In this document: in pieces, positions 7,483 to 17,399 of the stretch
Layout: the number at the start of each line of letters is the position of its first letter
Numbering within the stretch: the stretch's first letter is position 1
Source: Betaproteobacteria bacterium
Lineage (GTDB): Bacteria > Pseudomonadota > Gammaproteobacteria > Burkholderiales > Usitatibacteraceae
NCBI GenBank assembly: GCA_012274175.1
Contig: JAAOZZ010000123.1
Span: 1 to 19,513 of the forward strand
Direction: 5' to 3'
Length of the DNA: 19,513 nucleotides
Translations under genes and position numbers: made by a program
Notes under the pieces: model-generated
The model's database searches: none
Told to the model about the DNA's origin: nothing
What the model saw: only the letters and a program-made list of their open reading frames with translations

Positions 7483-7719
7483 ATGGTCGAAGCGAGCTCC
7501 ATCGAACGCTCCATCCGCGCCGGCCTCGCCTGCACCCACCTCGAGGTGCACGGCGACGGGGCGCATTTCGAGGCGCTGGTGGTGAGCCCGGAGTTCTCGG
7601 GCCTGAACCGGGTGCGCCAGCACCAGCTCGTCTACGCGGCCCTGGGCGAGCGCATGCGCGAGGAGATCCACGCCCTGTCGATGAAGACCTTTTCACCCGA
7701 AGAGTGGGCCACGCGCTGA
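7483..7719 (+). CDS. ibaG: BolA-family protein IbaG
   Basis: This 78-aa protein is a BolA-family member that most resembles E. coli IbaG (YrbA). Shared features include HLEVHGDGAHFEALVV, a helix with NRVRQHQLVYAALGE, and the ending HALSMKTFSPEEWA. BolA-type proteins bind monothiol glutaredoxins and [2Fe-2S] clusters; IbaG has been linked to acid stress and envelope maintenance. It lies 9 bp after the permease gene and 33 bp before murA, the same order as mla-ibaG-murA in E. coli, which supports IbaG over BolA proper. A 5-bp GC stem (7728-7742) lies in the gap before murA. Confidence 0.9.
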   Translation: MVEASSIERSIRAGLACTHLEVHGDGAHFEALVVSPEFSGLNRVRQHQLVYAALGERMREEIHALSMKTFSPEEWATR

Positions 7720-9003
<1,284 letters not shown>

Positions 9004-9029
9004 GGGCCCAGGCCTTGACCACTTCAAGC

Positions 9030-9668
9030 ATGATCACGCTCGCCCTCGCCAAGGGACGCATCTTCGAGGAGACGCTGCCGCTCCTCGCCGCCGCCGGCAT
9101 CGTGCCCGCGGAAGATCCCGAGACCTCGCGCAAGCTGATCCTGGGCACCAATCGGGCGGGGCTGCGCCTGATCCTCGTGCGGGCCGCGGACGTTCCGACC
9201 TATGTGCAATATGGCGCCGCCGACCTGGGCGTGGCGGGGCGGGACCTGCTGGCCGAGCATGGCGGGCAGGGCCTGTACCAACCGCTGGACCTGGGGATCG
9301 CGAAATGCCGGATGGTGGTCGCGGTGCCGGAGGATTTCGACTACGCGGCGGCGGTCAAGCGCGGGGCGCGCCTCAGGGTGGCGACCAAGTACATCGGCAC
9401 GGCGCGCGAGCACTTCGCCGCCAAGGGCATGCACGTGGACCTGATCAAGCTCTACGGATCGATGGAGCTCGCACCCCTGGTGGGGCTCGCCGACGCGATC
9501 GTGGACCTGGTCGATACCGGCGGCACGCTCAAGGCCAACCGCCTGAAGGCGGTGGAGGACATCATGCCGGTGTCGAGCCGCCTCGTCGTGAACCCCGCCT
9601 CCCTCAAGCTCAAGCGCGAGGCGCTCGCTCCCCTGATCGAGGCCCTGCGCAAGGCAAGCCATGGCTGA
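9030..9668 (+). CDS. hisG: ATP phosphoribosyltransferase HisG, short form
   Basis: This 212-aa enzyme joins ATP and PRPP, the first step of histidine synthesis. The HisG signature [20 protein letters not shown] (146-165) and following TLKAN form the PRPP-binding region. The protein stops without the C-terminal ACT-like regulatory domain of long HisG, so it is the short form, which works as a hetero-octamer with HisZ, a HisRS-like subunit. No hisZ is in the window; in betaproteobacteria it is usually elsewhere. The ATG at 9030 gives the common start [10 protein letters not shown]. An upstream TTG at 9015 would add five residues. It lies 26 bp after murA and overlaps hisD by 8 bases. No His-rich leader peptide or attenuator precedes it. 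Confidence 0.95.
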   Translation: MITLALAKGRIFEETLPLLAAAGIVPAEDPETSRKLILGTNRAGLRLILVRAADVPTYVQYGAADLGVAGRDLLAEHGGQGLYQPLDLGIAKCRMVVAVPEDFDYAAAVKRGARLRVATKYIGTAREHFAAKGMHVDLIKLYGSMELAPLVGLADAIVDLVDTGGTLKANRLKAVEDIMPVSSRLVVNPASLKLKREALAPLIEALRKASHG

Positions 9669-10971
9669 GCCGCGCAGCCTTTCCACCGACGCTCCCGGGT
9701 TCGAGGACGAGCTCGCCCGGCTGCTCGCCTTCGAGGCCGCCCAGGACGAAAGCGTGGAGCGCGCCACGGCCGCCATCCTCGACGGGGTGCGCGCCCGGGG
9801 CGACGCGGCGCTCATCGAGTACACCGCGCGCTTCGACCGGTGGACTCCGGCCTCGGCCGCGGAGCTCGTGGTCCCGCTCTCCCAGGCCCGTGCGGCGCTG
9901 GAAGGCCTGCCCGCCGAGCAGCGCGAAGCGCTCAAGCTCGCCGCTGCGCGCATCCGCGCGTATCACGAGCGGCAGGTGCAGGGATCCTGGCGCGTCGACG
10001 ATGGCGATGGCACGGTGCTGGGCCAACAGGTCACGCCCCTCGACCGGGTGGGACTCTATGTTCCCGGCGGGAAGGCGGCCTATCCCTCGTCGGTCCTCAT
10101 GAGCGCGGTGGCGGCGAAAGTGGCGGGCGTGCCCGAGCTCGTGATGGTGACGCCCACGCCCGACGGCGTGGTGAACGCGCCGGTGCTCGCCGCGGCCGCG
10201 CTCGCAGGCGTCGATCGCATCGTGCGCGTGGGCGGCGCCCAGGCGATCGGCGCGCGCGCGTTCGGCACCGCGACCGTGCCAGCGGTCGACAAGATCGTGG
10301 GGCCGGGCAACGCCTACGTGGCCGCCGCCAAGCGGCGCGTCTTCGGGCGGGTCGGCATCGACATGGTGGCGGGCCCTTCGGAAGTGCTCGTGATCGCGGA
10401 CGCGAGCGCCCACGCCGACTGGGTCGCGATGGACCTCTTCTCCCAGGCGGAGCACGACGAGATCGCCCAGGCGATCCTGCTGTCGCCCGACGCGGGCTTC
10501 ATCGAGGCGGTCGCGCGATCGATGCGCCGCCAGATCGACGAGCTTCCGCGCCGGGCCATCATCGAGGCCTCGCTTAGGGCCCGCGGGGCGCTCATCCGGG
10601 TGCGCGACCTGGCCGAGGCGTGCGCCATCGCCAACCGCATCGCCCCCGAGCACCTGGAGCTCGCGGTGGAGGATCCCGAGGCGCTGCTGCCGTCGCTGCG
10701 CCATGCCGGAGCGATCTTCCTCGGCCACTATGCCTCCGAGTCGCTGGGCGACTACTGCGCGGGGCCCAACCATGTGCTGCCCACTTCGCGCACGGCGCGA
10801 TTTTCCTCGCCGCTCGGCGTCTACGATTTCCAGAAACGATCGAGCCTCATCGCCGTGTCCGCCGGCGCCGCGCAGCGCCTGGGCCGCTCGGCCGCCACGC
10901 TCGCGCGCGCCGAGGGCCTCGAGGCCCACGCCCGCAGCGCGGAATGGCGCATGGACAAGGACCGGCGGTGA
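9661..10971 (+). CDS. hisD: Histidinol dehydrogenase HisD
   Basis: This 436-aa zinc enzyme carries out the last two steps of histidine synthesis, oxidising histidinol to histidine with two NAD+. All key residues known from the E. coli enzyme are found: Q262 and H265 in SQAEHDE, the pair E330-H331 in APEHLE, D364 in GDYCAGPNH, and H423 in LEAHARS. The dinucleotide-binding region includes [15 protein letters not shown] (211-225) and DMVAGPSEV. The start ATGGCTGA overlaps the hisG stop by 8 bases, and its own stop overlaps the hisC GTG by 4 bases. Confidence 0.96.
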   Translation: MAEPRSLSTDAPGFEDELARLLAFEAAQDESVERATAAILDGVRARGDAALIEYTARFDRWTPASAAELVVPLSQARAALEGLPAEQREALKLAAARIRAYHERQVQGSWRVDDGDGTVLGQQVTPLDRVGLYVPGGKAAYPSSVLMSAVAAKVAGVPELVMVTPTPDGVVNAPVLAAAALAGVDRIVRVGGAQAIGARAFGTATVPAVDKIVGPGNAYVAAAKRRVFGRVGIDMVAGPSEVLVIADASAHADWVAMDLFSQAEHDEIAQAILLSPDAGFIEAVARSMRRQIDELPRRAIIEASLRARGALIRVRDLAEACAIANRIAPEHLELAVEDPEALLPSLRHAGAIFLGHYASESLGDYCAGPNHVLPTSRTARFSSPLGVYDFQKRSSLIAVSAGAAQRLGRSAATLARAEGLEAHARSAEWRMDKDRR

Positions 10972-12037
10972 GCAAGGGACCCGCTGCCCTGGTGCGCGAG
11001 GAGATCCGCGCCCTGGCCGCCTACCACGTGGCGAATGCCGAAGGGCTGGTGAAGCTGGACGCCATGGAAAATCCTTACCGATTGCCGGAGGCGCTCGCGC
11101 GCGAGATGGGCGACCGTCTCGCCCGGGTGGCGATCAACCGCTATCCCGATCCCGCGGCGCCGGGCCTCAAGCGGCGGCTGCGGGAAGCCATGGACATTCC
11201 CGACCGCCTCGAGGTGCTGCTGGGCAACGGCTCGGACGAGATCCTGCAGGTGGTCTCGATGGCGCTCGCCCGCCCGGGCGCGACGGTCGTGGCACCCGAG
11301 CCCTCCTTCGCCATGTACCGGATGAGCGCCGTCGCGTGCGGGCTCGGCTATCACGGGGTGGCGCTGCGCCCGGATTTCACCCTCGACGAGGAGGCCTTGC
11401 TCGCGGCGATCGCGAAGCACCGGCCGGCCCTCACGTGGATCGCCTATCCCAACAATCCGACCGGCAATCTTTTCCCGCGCGAGGCGATCCTGCGCATCGT
11501 GGCCGCGGCGCCCGGGCTGGTGGTGGTGGACGAGGCCTACTACGCGTTCTCCGGCGGCGCGTCGCTGCTTTCCGAGGTGGGGCGGCATCCGAACCTGCTG
11601 CTCGTGCGCACCGTCTCGAAGCTCGGGCTCGCGGGGCTGCGGCTGGGGCTGGCCATCGGCACGCCCGAGTGGCTGCGCGAGCTGGAGAAGCTGCGGCTGC
11701 CCTACAACGTGAACGCCCTTTCCATGGCGGCCGGAGAGCTTCTGCTGGACCATCGCGAGGTGCTCGAGGAGCAGACCCGGCGCATCGTGGCCGATCGCGC
11801 ACGGCTCGAAGCCGCGCTGGACGCGATCGCGCGGATCGAGCGCTTCCCCTCGGCGGCGAACTTCGTTCTCGTGCGCGTGCCCGATGCGCTGTCCGCGTTC
11901 GAGGCGCTGAAAGGCCGTGGTATATTGGTCCGCAACTTCCACGGCTCGCATCCCCTGCTCGCCCACTGCCTGAGGCTCACGGTCGGTACCGCCGAAGAGA
12001 ACGATAGACTGCTCGAGGCCCTCGCCGCGGCGGTCGC

Positions 12038-12041
<4 letters not shown>
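10968..12041 (+). CDS. hisC: Histidinol-phosphate aminotransferase HisC
   Basis: This 357-aa PLP enzyme converts imidazole acetol phosphate to histidinol phosphate using glutamate. It is a fold-type I class II aminotransferase with the cofactor lysine K218 in [20 protein letters not shown] (161-166), VDEAYYAF with D188 and Y191, and the early LDAMENPY motif. The start is a GTG overlapping the hisD stop (GTGA); the frame is open far upstream but that sequence is Arg/Pro-rich and out of family. Its stop overlaps the hisB ATG by 4 bases. An AT-rich TGGTATATT stretch at 11918-11926, near its 3' end, could be an internal -10 box. Confidence 0.95.
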
Positions 12042-12634
<593 letters not shown>

Positions 12635-12656
12635 GGCCGGACCGCGCCTCGCGCCG

Positions 12657-13292
12657 ATGTCGCAACGCATCTCCATCGTCGACTACGGAATGGGCAACCT
12701 GCGCTCGGTGCAGAAGGCGCTGCTGCACGTCGCGCCCGAGGCCCAGGTCGAGATCACCTCCGATCCCGCCGCCATTCGCAGCGCCGACCGCGTGGTGTTC
12801 CCCGGCCAGGGCGCAATGCCCGACTGCATGCGCTCGCTCAACGAGCACGGGCTGGGGGAAGCGGTCGGGCAGGCCGCCGCAACGAAACCCTTCCTCGGGC
12901 TTTGCATCGGGCTGCAGATGCTCTTCGAGGCGAGCGAAGAGGGCGACACGCCGGGCCTCGGGCTGCTGCCGGGCCGCGTCGTCGGATTCCGCCTCACGCC
13001 CGAGCGGCGCGCCGCGGGCCTGAAGGTTCCGCACATGGGCTGGAACGAGGTCCGGCAGGCGGGCTCGCACCCGCTCTGGAGGGGCATCGCCGACGGCGCG
13101 CGCTTCTACTTCGTGCACAGCTACTACTGCGAGCCCGCGCAGGCGGCGCTCGCGGCCGCCACCACCCGCTACCCCGACGCCTTTACCTCGGCCATCGCGC
13201 GCGATAATATTTTCGCCACGCAATTCCATCCCGAGAAGAGCAGCGTCGCGGGGCTCACGCTACTCGGCAATTTCGCCACCTGGAATCCCTGA
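12657..13292 (+). CDS. hisH: Imidazole glycerol phosphate synthase, glutaminase subunit HisH
   Basis: This 211-aa class I glutamine amidotransferase supplies ammonia to HisF. The catalytic triad is C83 in [13 protein letters not shown], and H191 and E193 in TQFHPEKS. The oxyanion-strand region [13 protein letters not shown] (47-59) is typical of HisH. It acts as a heterodimer with HisF, which is encoded after hisA. The codons for D183-N184-I185 (GAT AAT ATT, near 13203) are AT-rich and stand out from the GC-rich usage around them; they coincide with a weak promoter-like sequence ahead of hisA. Confidence 0.95.
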   Translation: MSQRISIVDYGMGNLRSVQKALLHVAPEAQVEITSDPAAIRSADRVVFPGQGAMPDCMRSLNEHGLGEAVGQAAATKPFLGLCIGLQMLFEASEEGDTPGLGLLPGRVVGFRLTPERRAAGLKVPHMGWNEVRQAGSHPLWRGIADGARFYFVHSYYCEPAQAALAAATTRYPDAFTSAIARDNIFATQFHPEKSSVAGLTLLGNFATWNP

Positions 13293-13311
13293 GGTTCCGC
13301 CCCCTGCAGCC

Positions 13312-14049
13312 ATGCTGATCATTCCCGCGATCGACCTGAAGGACGGCCAATGCGTGCGCCTCGAGCAGGGGCGCATGGACAAGGCCACCGTGTTTTCCCC
13401 CAAGCCCGGAGAGGCCGCCGCGCAATGGGTCGGCAAGGGCGCGCGCCGGCTGCACGTGGTGGACCTGAACGGGGCGATGGCGGGCAAGCCGCGCAACGAG
13501 GTGGCCATCAAGGCGATCGTCGCGGCGGTGGATTCCGACATCCCGATCCAGCTGGGCGGGGGCATCCGCGACCTGGACACCATCGAGCGCTACCTCGACG
13601 ACGGCGTCTCCTACGTCATCATCGGCACCGCGGCGGTGAAGAATCCCGGCTTCCTGCACGAGGCCTGCGACGCGTTCCCGGGCCACATCATCGTGGGCCT
13701 GGACGCCAAGGACGGCAAGGTCGCCACCGACGGCTGGTCGAAGCTCACCGGCCACGACGTGGTCGACCTCGCCAAGCGCTTCCAGGATTACGGGGTCGAG
13801 GCGGTGATCTACACCGACATCGGGCGCGACGGCATGATGACCGGCGTGAACATCGCGGCTACCGTGCGCCTCGCCCAGGCTCTCACGGTGCCGGTCATCG
13901 CGAGCGGCGGCCTGAACAGCTTGGAGGACGTGCGGGCGTTGATGGCGGTCGAGTCCGAGGGCATCACCGGCTGCATCACCGGACGGGCCATCTACGAGGG
14001 CAAGCTCGATTTCGCCGCGGCGGTGAAGCTGGCCGCCGGCGAGGCCTAG
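13312..14049 (+). CDS. hisA: ProFAR isomerase HisA
   Basis: This 245-aa (beta/alpha)8-barrel enzyme opens the ribose ring of ProFAR to give PRFAR. Catalytic D8 (PAIDLKDG) and D169 (YTDIGRDG) are present, and the phosphate-binding motifs QLGGGIR (80-86) and IASGGL (196-201) lie in the two half-barrels. [10 protein letters not shown] is typical of HisA. The start ATG lies 19 bp after hisH, behind a weak CTGCAGCC leader. Its TAG stop is followed at once by the hisF GTG with no spacer base. Confidence 0.96.
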   Translation: MLIIPAIDLKDGQCVRLEQGRMDKATVFSPKPGEAAAQWVGKGARRLHVVDLNGAMAGKPRNEVAIKAIVAAVDSDIPIQLGGGIRDLDTIERYLDDGVSYVIIGTAAVKNPGFLHEACDAFPGHIIVGLDAKDGKVATDGWSKLTGHDVVDLAKRFQDYGVEAVIYTDIGRDGMMTGVNIAATVRLAQALTVPVIASGGLNSLEDVRALMAVESEGITGCITGRAIYEGKLDFAAAVKLAAGEA

Positions 14050-14811
14050 GTGGGCCTCGCCAAGCGGATCATCCCCTGCCTCGACGTGCACGCCGGACGC
14101 GTGGTGAAGGGAGTGAATTTCGTCGCCCTGCGCGATGCCGGCGACCCGGTGGAGGTCGCCCGGCGCTATGACCAGGAAGGCGCCGACGAGCTCGCGTTCC
14201 TCGATATCACCGCCTCGAGCGACGAGCGCGACACCATCGTGGCGGTGATCGAGCGGGTCGCCGACCAGGTGTTCATCCCCCTCACGGTGGGCGGGGGCGT
14301 GCGCTCGGTGGCCGACGTGCGCAAGCTTCTCAACGCGGGCGCCGACAAGGTGAGCATCAACACGGCCGCGGTCGAGAATCCCGGCCTGGTCGAGGAGGCG
14401 GCGCGCCGCTTCGGCTCCCAGGCCATCGTGGTGGCGATCGACGCGCGCGCCTCGGGCCCGGGCCGATGGGAGGTCTACACCCATGGAGGGCGCAAGGCGC
14501 GCGGGCTCGACGCCGTGCAATGGGCCCGCGAGATGGCCGCGCGCGGCGCGGGCGAGATCCTGCTCACGAGCATGGATCGGGACGGCACCAAGAGCGGCTT
14601 CGACCTGGAGCTCACCCGCGCCGTCACGCAGGCGGTGACGGTGCCCGTCATCGCGAGCGGCGGCGTGGGCACGCTCGAGCACCTGGCGCTGGGCATCGAG
14701 CGCGGCGGAGCCGACGCGGTGCTCGCCGCCTCGGTGTTCCACTTCGGCCAGATCGCCATTCCGCAGGCCAAGCGCTACCTTGCCGCCCGGGGAATCGAGA
14801 TGCGCCTGTGA
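14050..14811 (+). CDS. hisF: Imidazole glycerol phosphate synthase, cyclase subunit HisF
   Basis: This 253-aa (beta/alpha)8-barrel takes ammonia from HisH and PRFAR to form imidazole glycerol phosphate and AICAR; AICAR feeds purine synthesis. Catalytic aspartates are D12 in IIPCLDV and D131 in [14 protein letters not shown] (175-180) and the phosphate sites LTVGGGVR (78-85) and IASGGVG (201-207) are conserved. The start is GTG at 14050, directly after the hisA stop, giving the usual [12 protein letters not shown] beginning. Its stop overlaps the hisI GTG by 4 bases. Confidence 0.96.
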   Translation: MGLAKRIIPCLDVHAGRVVKGVNFVALRDAGDPVEVARRYDQEGADELAFLDITASSDERDTIVAVIERVADQVFIPLTVGGGVRSVADVRKLLNAGADKVSINTAAVENPGLVEEAARRFGSQAIVVAIDARASGPGRWEVYTHGGRKARGLDAVQWAREMAARGAGEILLTSMDRDGTKSGFDLELTRAVTQAVTVPVIASGGVGTLEHLALGIERGGADAVLAASVFHFGQIAIPQAKRYLAARGIEMRL

Positions 14812-15203
14812 GCGAAGACTGGATCGAGACCGTGGCATGGAACGCGGACGGCCTCGTGCCCGCGGTGGCGCAGGACGCCGCCTCCGGGGAGGTGCTCATG
14901 GTCGCGTGGATGAACCGCGAGTCCCTCGCGCGCACCGTCGAATCTGGCGAGGCCACCTACTGGTCGCGCTCGCGCAAGGCGCTGTGGAAGAAGGGCGAGA
15001 CCTCGGGCCATGTGCTCAAGGTGCTCGAGGTGCGGCTCGACTGCGATGCCGACACCGTGCTGCGGCAGGTGCAATCCGTGGCCGGCATCGCGTGCCACAC
15101 GGGGCGCCGGCGCTGCTTCTTCCAGCGGCTCGACGGCGCGGGGGCGGACCGGCGCTGGGTCGCCACCGATCCGGTGATCGCGGGGAGCGCCGGCGATGGC
15201 TGA
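14808..15203 (+). CDS. hisI: Phosphoribosyl-AMP cyclohydrolase HisI
   Basis: This 131-aa zinc enzyme opens the adenine ring of PR-AMP, the third step of histidine synthesis. It has the magnesium/zinc motif LDCDADTVL (D78, C79, D80, D82), the second motif [11 protein letters not shown] (C96, H97, C103), and the W60-K-x-G-x-T-S-G-H motif. It is not fused to HisE, in contrast to E. coli. The start is GTG overlapping the hisF stop (GTGA); the open frame upstream lies over hisF and is not HisI-like. The hisE ATG overlaps its end by 8 bases. Confidence 0.94.
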   Translation: MSEDWIETVAWNADGLVPAVAQDAASGEVLMVAWMNRESLARTVESGEATYWSRSRKALWKKGETSGHVLKVLEVRLDCDADTVLRQVQSVAGIACHTGRRRCFFQRLDGAGADRRWVATDPVIAGSAGDG

Positions 15204-15531
15204 GCGCGACATCCTCGATCGCCTCGAAGCCGCGATCGCCGCGCGGTCCGGGGCGGACCCTTCCACGTCCTACGTTGCTTCGCTGCGGCGCAAGGGCCTC
15301 GACGCGATCCTCAAGAAGGTGGGCGAGGAAGCCACCGAGGCCGTGATCGCGGCCAAGGGCGGGGAGCGGGAAGCGATCGTCCACGAGACCGCCGACCTGT
15401 GGTTCCACTGCCTGGTGATGCTGGGCTGGCACGGGGTCCCGGTGGCCGAGGTGCTGGCGGAGCTCGAGCGGCGCGAGGGCCGCTCCGGCATCGAGGAAAA
15501 GGATTCCAGGCCAAAGGAGGGCGGGCGATGA
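15196..15531 (+). CDS. hisE: Phosphoribosyl-ATP pyrophosphohydrolase HisE
   Basis: This 111-aa all-alpha MazG-like enzyme removes pyrophosphate from PR-ATP, the second step of histidine synthesis. Metal-binding acidic residues are in [12 protein letters not shown] (E44, E45, E48) and HETADLWFH (E64, D67). The motif [21 protein letters not shown] is typical. The C-terminus is a charged tail encoded partly by a purine-rich stretch that doubles as the ribosome binding site of hinT. The start ATGGCTGA overlaps hisI by 8 bases and the stop overlaps hinT by 4. Confidence 0.94.
   Translation: MAERDILDRLEAAIAARSGADPSTSYVASLRRKGLDAILKKVGEEATEAVIAAKGGEREAIVHETADLWFHCLVMLGWHGVPVAEVLAELERREGRSGIEEKDSRPKEGGR
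15513..15520 (+). promoter_or_regulatory. Strong Shine-Dalgarno sequence for hinT
   Basis: AAAGGAGG lies 7 bases before the hinT ATG at 15528 and inside the end of hisE. It is the best match to the 16S rRNA tail that I saw in the window; most other starts here have weak or no such site. It fixes the hinT start and suggests hinT is translated well in its own right, not only by coupling to hisE. Confidence 0.75.
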
Positions 15532-15878
15532 GCGATTGCATCTTCTGCAAGATCGTCGAGGGCAAGATTCCCAGCCGCAAGGTGTACGAAGACGACGAGA
15601 TGTTGGCCTTCCACGACATCCAGCCGGTGGCCCCGGTGCACTTCATGATCATCCCCAAGGCGCACGTGGCCTCCCTCGCGGAAGTGACCGCCGAGCACGC
15701 CCCCGTGCTGGGCCGCATGCTGGCCGTGGCCGGGCGCCTGGCCCGCGAGCAGGGCGCCACGGACGGCTTCCGCACCATCGTGAACACCGGGCGGGTGGCG
15801 CGGCAGGACGTGTATCATTTGCATATCCATGTCATCGGCGGTCCCGACGTGCTTCCGCGCATGCTCGTGAAGGACTAG
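15528..15878 (+). CDS. hinT: HIT-family purine nucleoside phosphoramidase HinT
   Basis: This 116-aa protein has the histidine triad HLHIHV (H97, H99, H101) that gives the family its name, with the nucleophile at the middle histidine. The N-terminal [13 protein letters not shown] (4-16, with C4 and C7) and [20 protein letters not shown] mark it as the HinT branch, which hydrolyses AMP-lysine or AMP-alanine type phosphoramidates. Length is normal. It overlaps hisE by 4 bases. Its place at the end of the his genes and before tatA is common in betaproteobacteria, but I know of no direct role in histidine synthesis. Confidence 0.94.
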   Translation: MSDCIFCKIVEGKIPSRKVYEDDEMLAFHDIQPVAPVHFMIIPKAHVASLAEVTAEHAPVLGRMLAVAGRLAREQGATDGFRTIVNTGRVARQDVYHLHIHVIGGPDVLPRMLVKD

Positions 15879-15906
15879 GGGCCGCGCGCCGCACCAGGAG
15901 ATTGCA

Positions 15907-16125
15907 ATGGGTTCGTTCAGTATCTGGCATTGGTTGATCGTGCTCGTGATCGTGCTGCTGATCTTCGGGACGAAGAAGCTGCGCAACATCGGCACCGACC
16001 TCGGGGGAGCCGTGAAGGGCTTCAAGGACGGCATGAAGGCCGACGATCCCGTCAAGCCCGCCGGCGAGATCACCGCTTCGGGCTCGACCATCGAGGGCGA
16101 GGTGAAGGAAAAGCAGAAGGGTTGA
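15907..16125 (+). CDS. tatA: Sec-independent translocase subunit TatA
   Basis: This 72-aa protein has one N-terminal membrane helix (about 5-20), the hinge FGTKKL (20-25) and an amphipathic helix [17 protein letters not shown] (27-43), the standard TatA plan. Many copies assemble with TatBC to let folded twin-arginine proteins cross the inner membrane. An AGGAG site lies about 7 bases before the ATG. It is the first of tatABC, 28 bp after hinT. SIWHWLIV near the start matches TatA/E, and FGTKKL with lack of the GPERLP motif separates it from TatB. Confidence 0.95.
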   Translation: MGSFSIWHWLIVLVIVLLIFGTKKLRNIGTDLGGAVKGFKDGMKADDPVKPAGEITASGSTIEGEVKEKQKG

Positions 16126-16187
16126 CCGGGAAGCGCGCCCGCGGCGTCCGGCCGCGCCCGCCGCATCCCGTCCTCGCGACCACCGCC

Positions 16188-16613
16188 ATGTTCGACATCG
16201 GGTTTTCCGAGATCCTCGTGATCGGCATCGTGGCGCTCGTCTTCGTGGGACCGGAGCGCTTGCCCAAGGTGGCGCGCACGCTGGGCGTGCTCTTCGGCCG
16301 GCTGCAGCGCTACGTCTCCCAGGTGAAGGCCGACATCAACCGCGAGATGGAGATGGCGGACCTGGGCCAGGTGAAGGCCGAGTTCGAGAACGCGGCGCGC
16401 TCGTTCCAGTCCGACGTCGAATCCCACGCCGCGCAGGCCGAGAGCGCGGTGCGCGACATGCAGTCGTCCGTGGCCGGCGACCTCGAAGCGGCCACTTCCG
16501 GGGTGGGTGCGGCCGCGGCCGCAGCCGAGCCGGCGCCAAGCTCGCCCCAGCTCGAGCTGGGCATCGAGGAGCCCACGGCGCTACGGGCCGATCCCGCGAA
16601 GCCTTCCACCTGA
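16188..16613 (+). CDS. tatB: Sec-independent translocase subunit TatB
   Basis: This 141-aa protein starts with MFDIGFSEILVIGIVALVFVG and continues with PERLPKVARTLG, the TatB signature. A membrane helix (about 4-20), the GPERLP hinge and a long amphipathic, partly coiled helix (about 26-100) follow, then an Ala/Pro-rich tail. TatB pairs with TatC in the receptor that binds twin-arginine signals. ATG 16188 lies 62 bp after tatA; no clear ribosome binding site is seen in CCACCGCC before it. The frame is open further upstream, but that part reads as Arg-rich sequence in the wrong frame of tatA. Confidence 0.94.
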   Translation: MFDIGFSEILVIGIVALVFVGPERLPKVARTLGVLFGRLQRYVSQVKADINREMEMADLGQVKAEFENAARSFQSDVESHAAQAESAVRDMQSSVAGDLEAATSGVGAAAAAAEPAPSSPQLELGIEEPTALRADPAKPST

Positions 16614-16633
16614 GCGCGCCGCGCCTTCCTTCG

Positions 16634-17389
16634 ATGCTGGACGAGGCCCAGGAAACCTTCCTCTCCCACCTGATCGAGCTGCGCGAGCGGCTGGTGCGAT
16701 CCATGGTCGCGTTCCTGATCGCGTGCGCCCCCGCCCTTTTCTTCAGCTCCGAGCTCTACGACCTGCTCGCGATGCCGCTCATCCGCAGCCTGCCCCAGGG
16801 CTCGCACATGATCGCGACCGGCGTCATCACGCCGTTCCTCATCCCGATGAAGATCGCGTTCATGGCGGCGTTCCTGGCGGTGCTGCCCTACGTGCTGTAC
16901 CAGGCCTGGGCTTTCGTGGCGCCGGGTCTCTACGCCCACGAGAAGAAGCTCGTGCTGCCGCTGGTGGTGAGCAGCACCCTGCTCTTCGTCCTCGGGATGT
17001 CGTTCTGCTACTTCATCGTGTTCGGCAGGGTGTTCGCGTTCATCGCGCGGTTCGCGCCCAAGAGCATCTCGGTGGCGCCGGACATCGAGGCGTACTTCAA
17101 TTTCGTCCTCGGTATGTTCCTCGCCTTCGGCCTTGCTTTCGAAGTCCCGGTGGTGGTGGTCGTGCTGGTCCTCGCGGGACTGGTCAGCGTGGAGCAGCTG
17201 CGCGAGTGGCGCGGCTACGTCGTCGTGGCGATCTTCATCGTGGCCGCGATCGTGACGCCGCCGGACGTCGTGTCCCAGGTCGCGCTCGCGCTGCCCATGT
17301 GCGTGCTCTACGAGCTCGGGATCTTCTTCGCGCAGTTCATCGACAAGCGCCGCAAGGACGGCGCACTCGCAAAAGGCCCGTCGGAATAG
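16634..17389 (+). CDS. tatC: Sec-independent translocase subunit TatC
   Basis: This 251-aa polytopic protein has about six membrane segments. Family motifs are SHLIELRERL (11-20, with E15 in the signal-binding patch), TPFLIPMK, YQAWAFVAPGLYAHEKK (89-105, with E103), FE-VP (169-172, with E170) and TPPDVVSQ (208-215). TatC is the core receptor for twin-arginine signal peptides. It follows tatB by 20 bp and ends only 3 bp from the convergent stop of the DegS-like protease gene. The petA product encoded nearby is a likely substrate. Confidence 0.96.
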   Translation: MLDEAQETFLSHLIELRERLVRSMVAFLIACAPALFFSSELYDLLAMPLIRSLPQGSHMIATGVITPFLIPMKIAFMAAFLAVLPYVLYQAWAFVAPGLYAHEKKLVLPLVVSSTLLFVLGMSFCYFIVFGRVFAFIARFAPKSISVAPDIEAYFNFVLGMFLAFGLAFEVPVVVVVLVLAGLVSVEQLREWRGYVVVAIFIVAAIVTPPDVVSQVALALPMCVLYELGIFFAQFIDKRRKDGALAKGPSE

Positions 17390-17399
17390 CGCTTATTCC
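17383..17399. other. Palindrome spanning both stop codons of convergent tatC and the protease gene
   Basis: GGAATA (17383-17388) and TATTCC (17394-17399) form perfect 6-base arms around GCGCT. The tatC stop TAG (17387-17389) and the protease stop TAA (minus strand, 17395-17393) both fall in it. It might act as a small two-way RNA stop or processing signal, but the arms are AT-rich at one end and no T-tract follows, so it is a weak terminator candidate. Confidence 0.35.

Noticed and set aside
9015..9017. TTG as the hisG start
   Set aside because: It adds five residues (MTTSS) not typical of HisG; ATG 9030 gives the common [10 protein letters not shown] start. It cannot be excluded.
13255..14838. 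Long minus-strand open frame of 527 codons opposite hisA and hisF
   Set aside because: It is antisense to two unmistakable his genes, is rich in Arg, His, Asp and Leu with no family motif, and is explained by GC-rich codon use.
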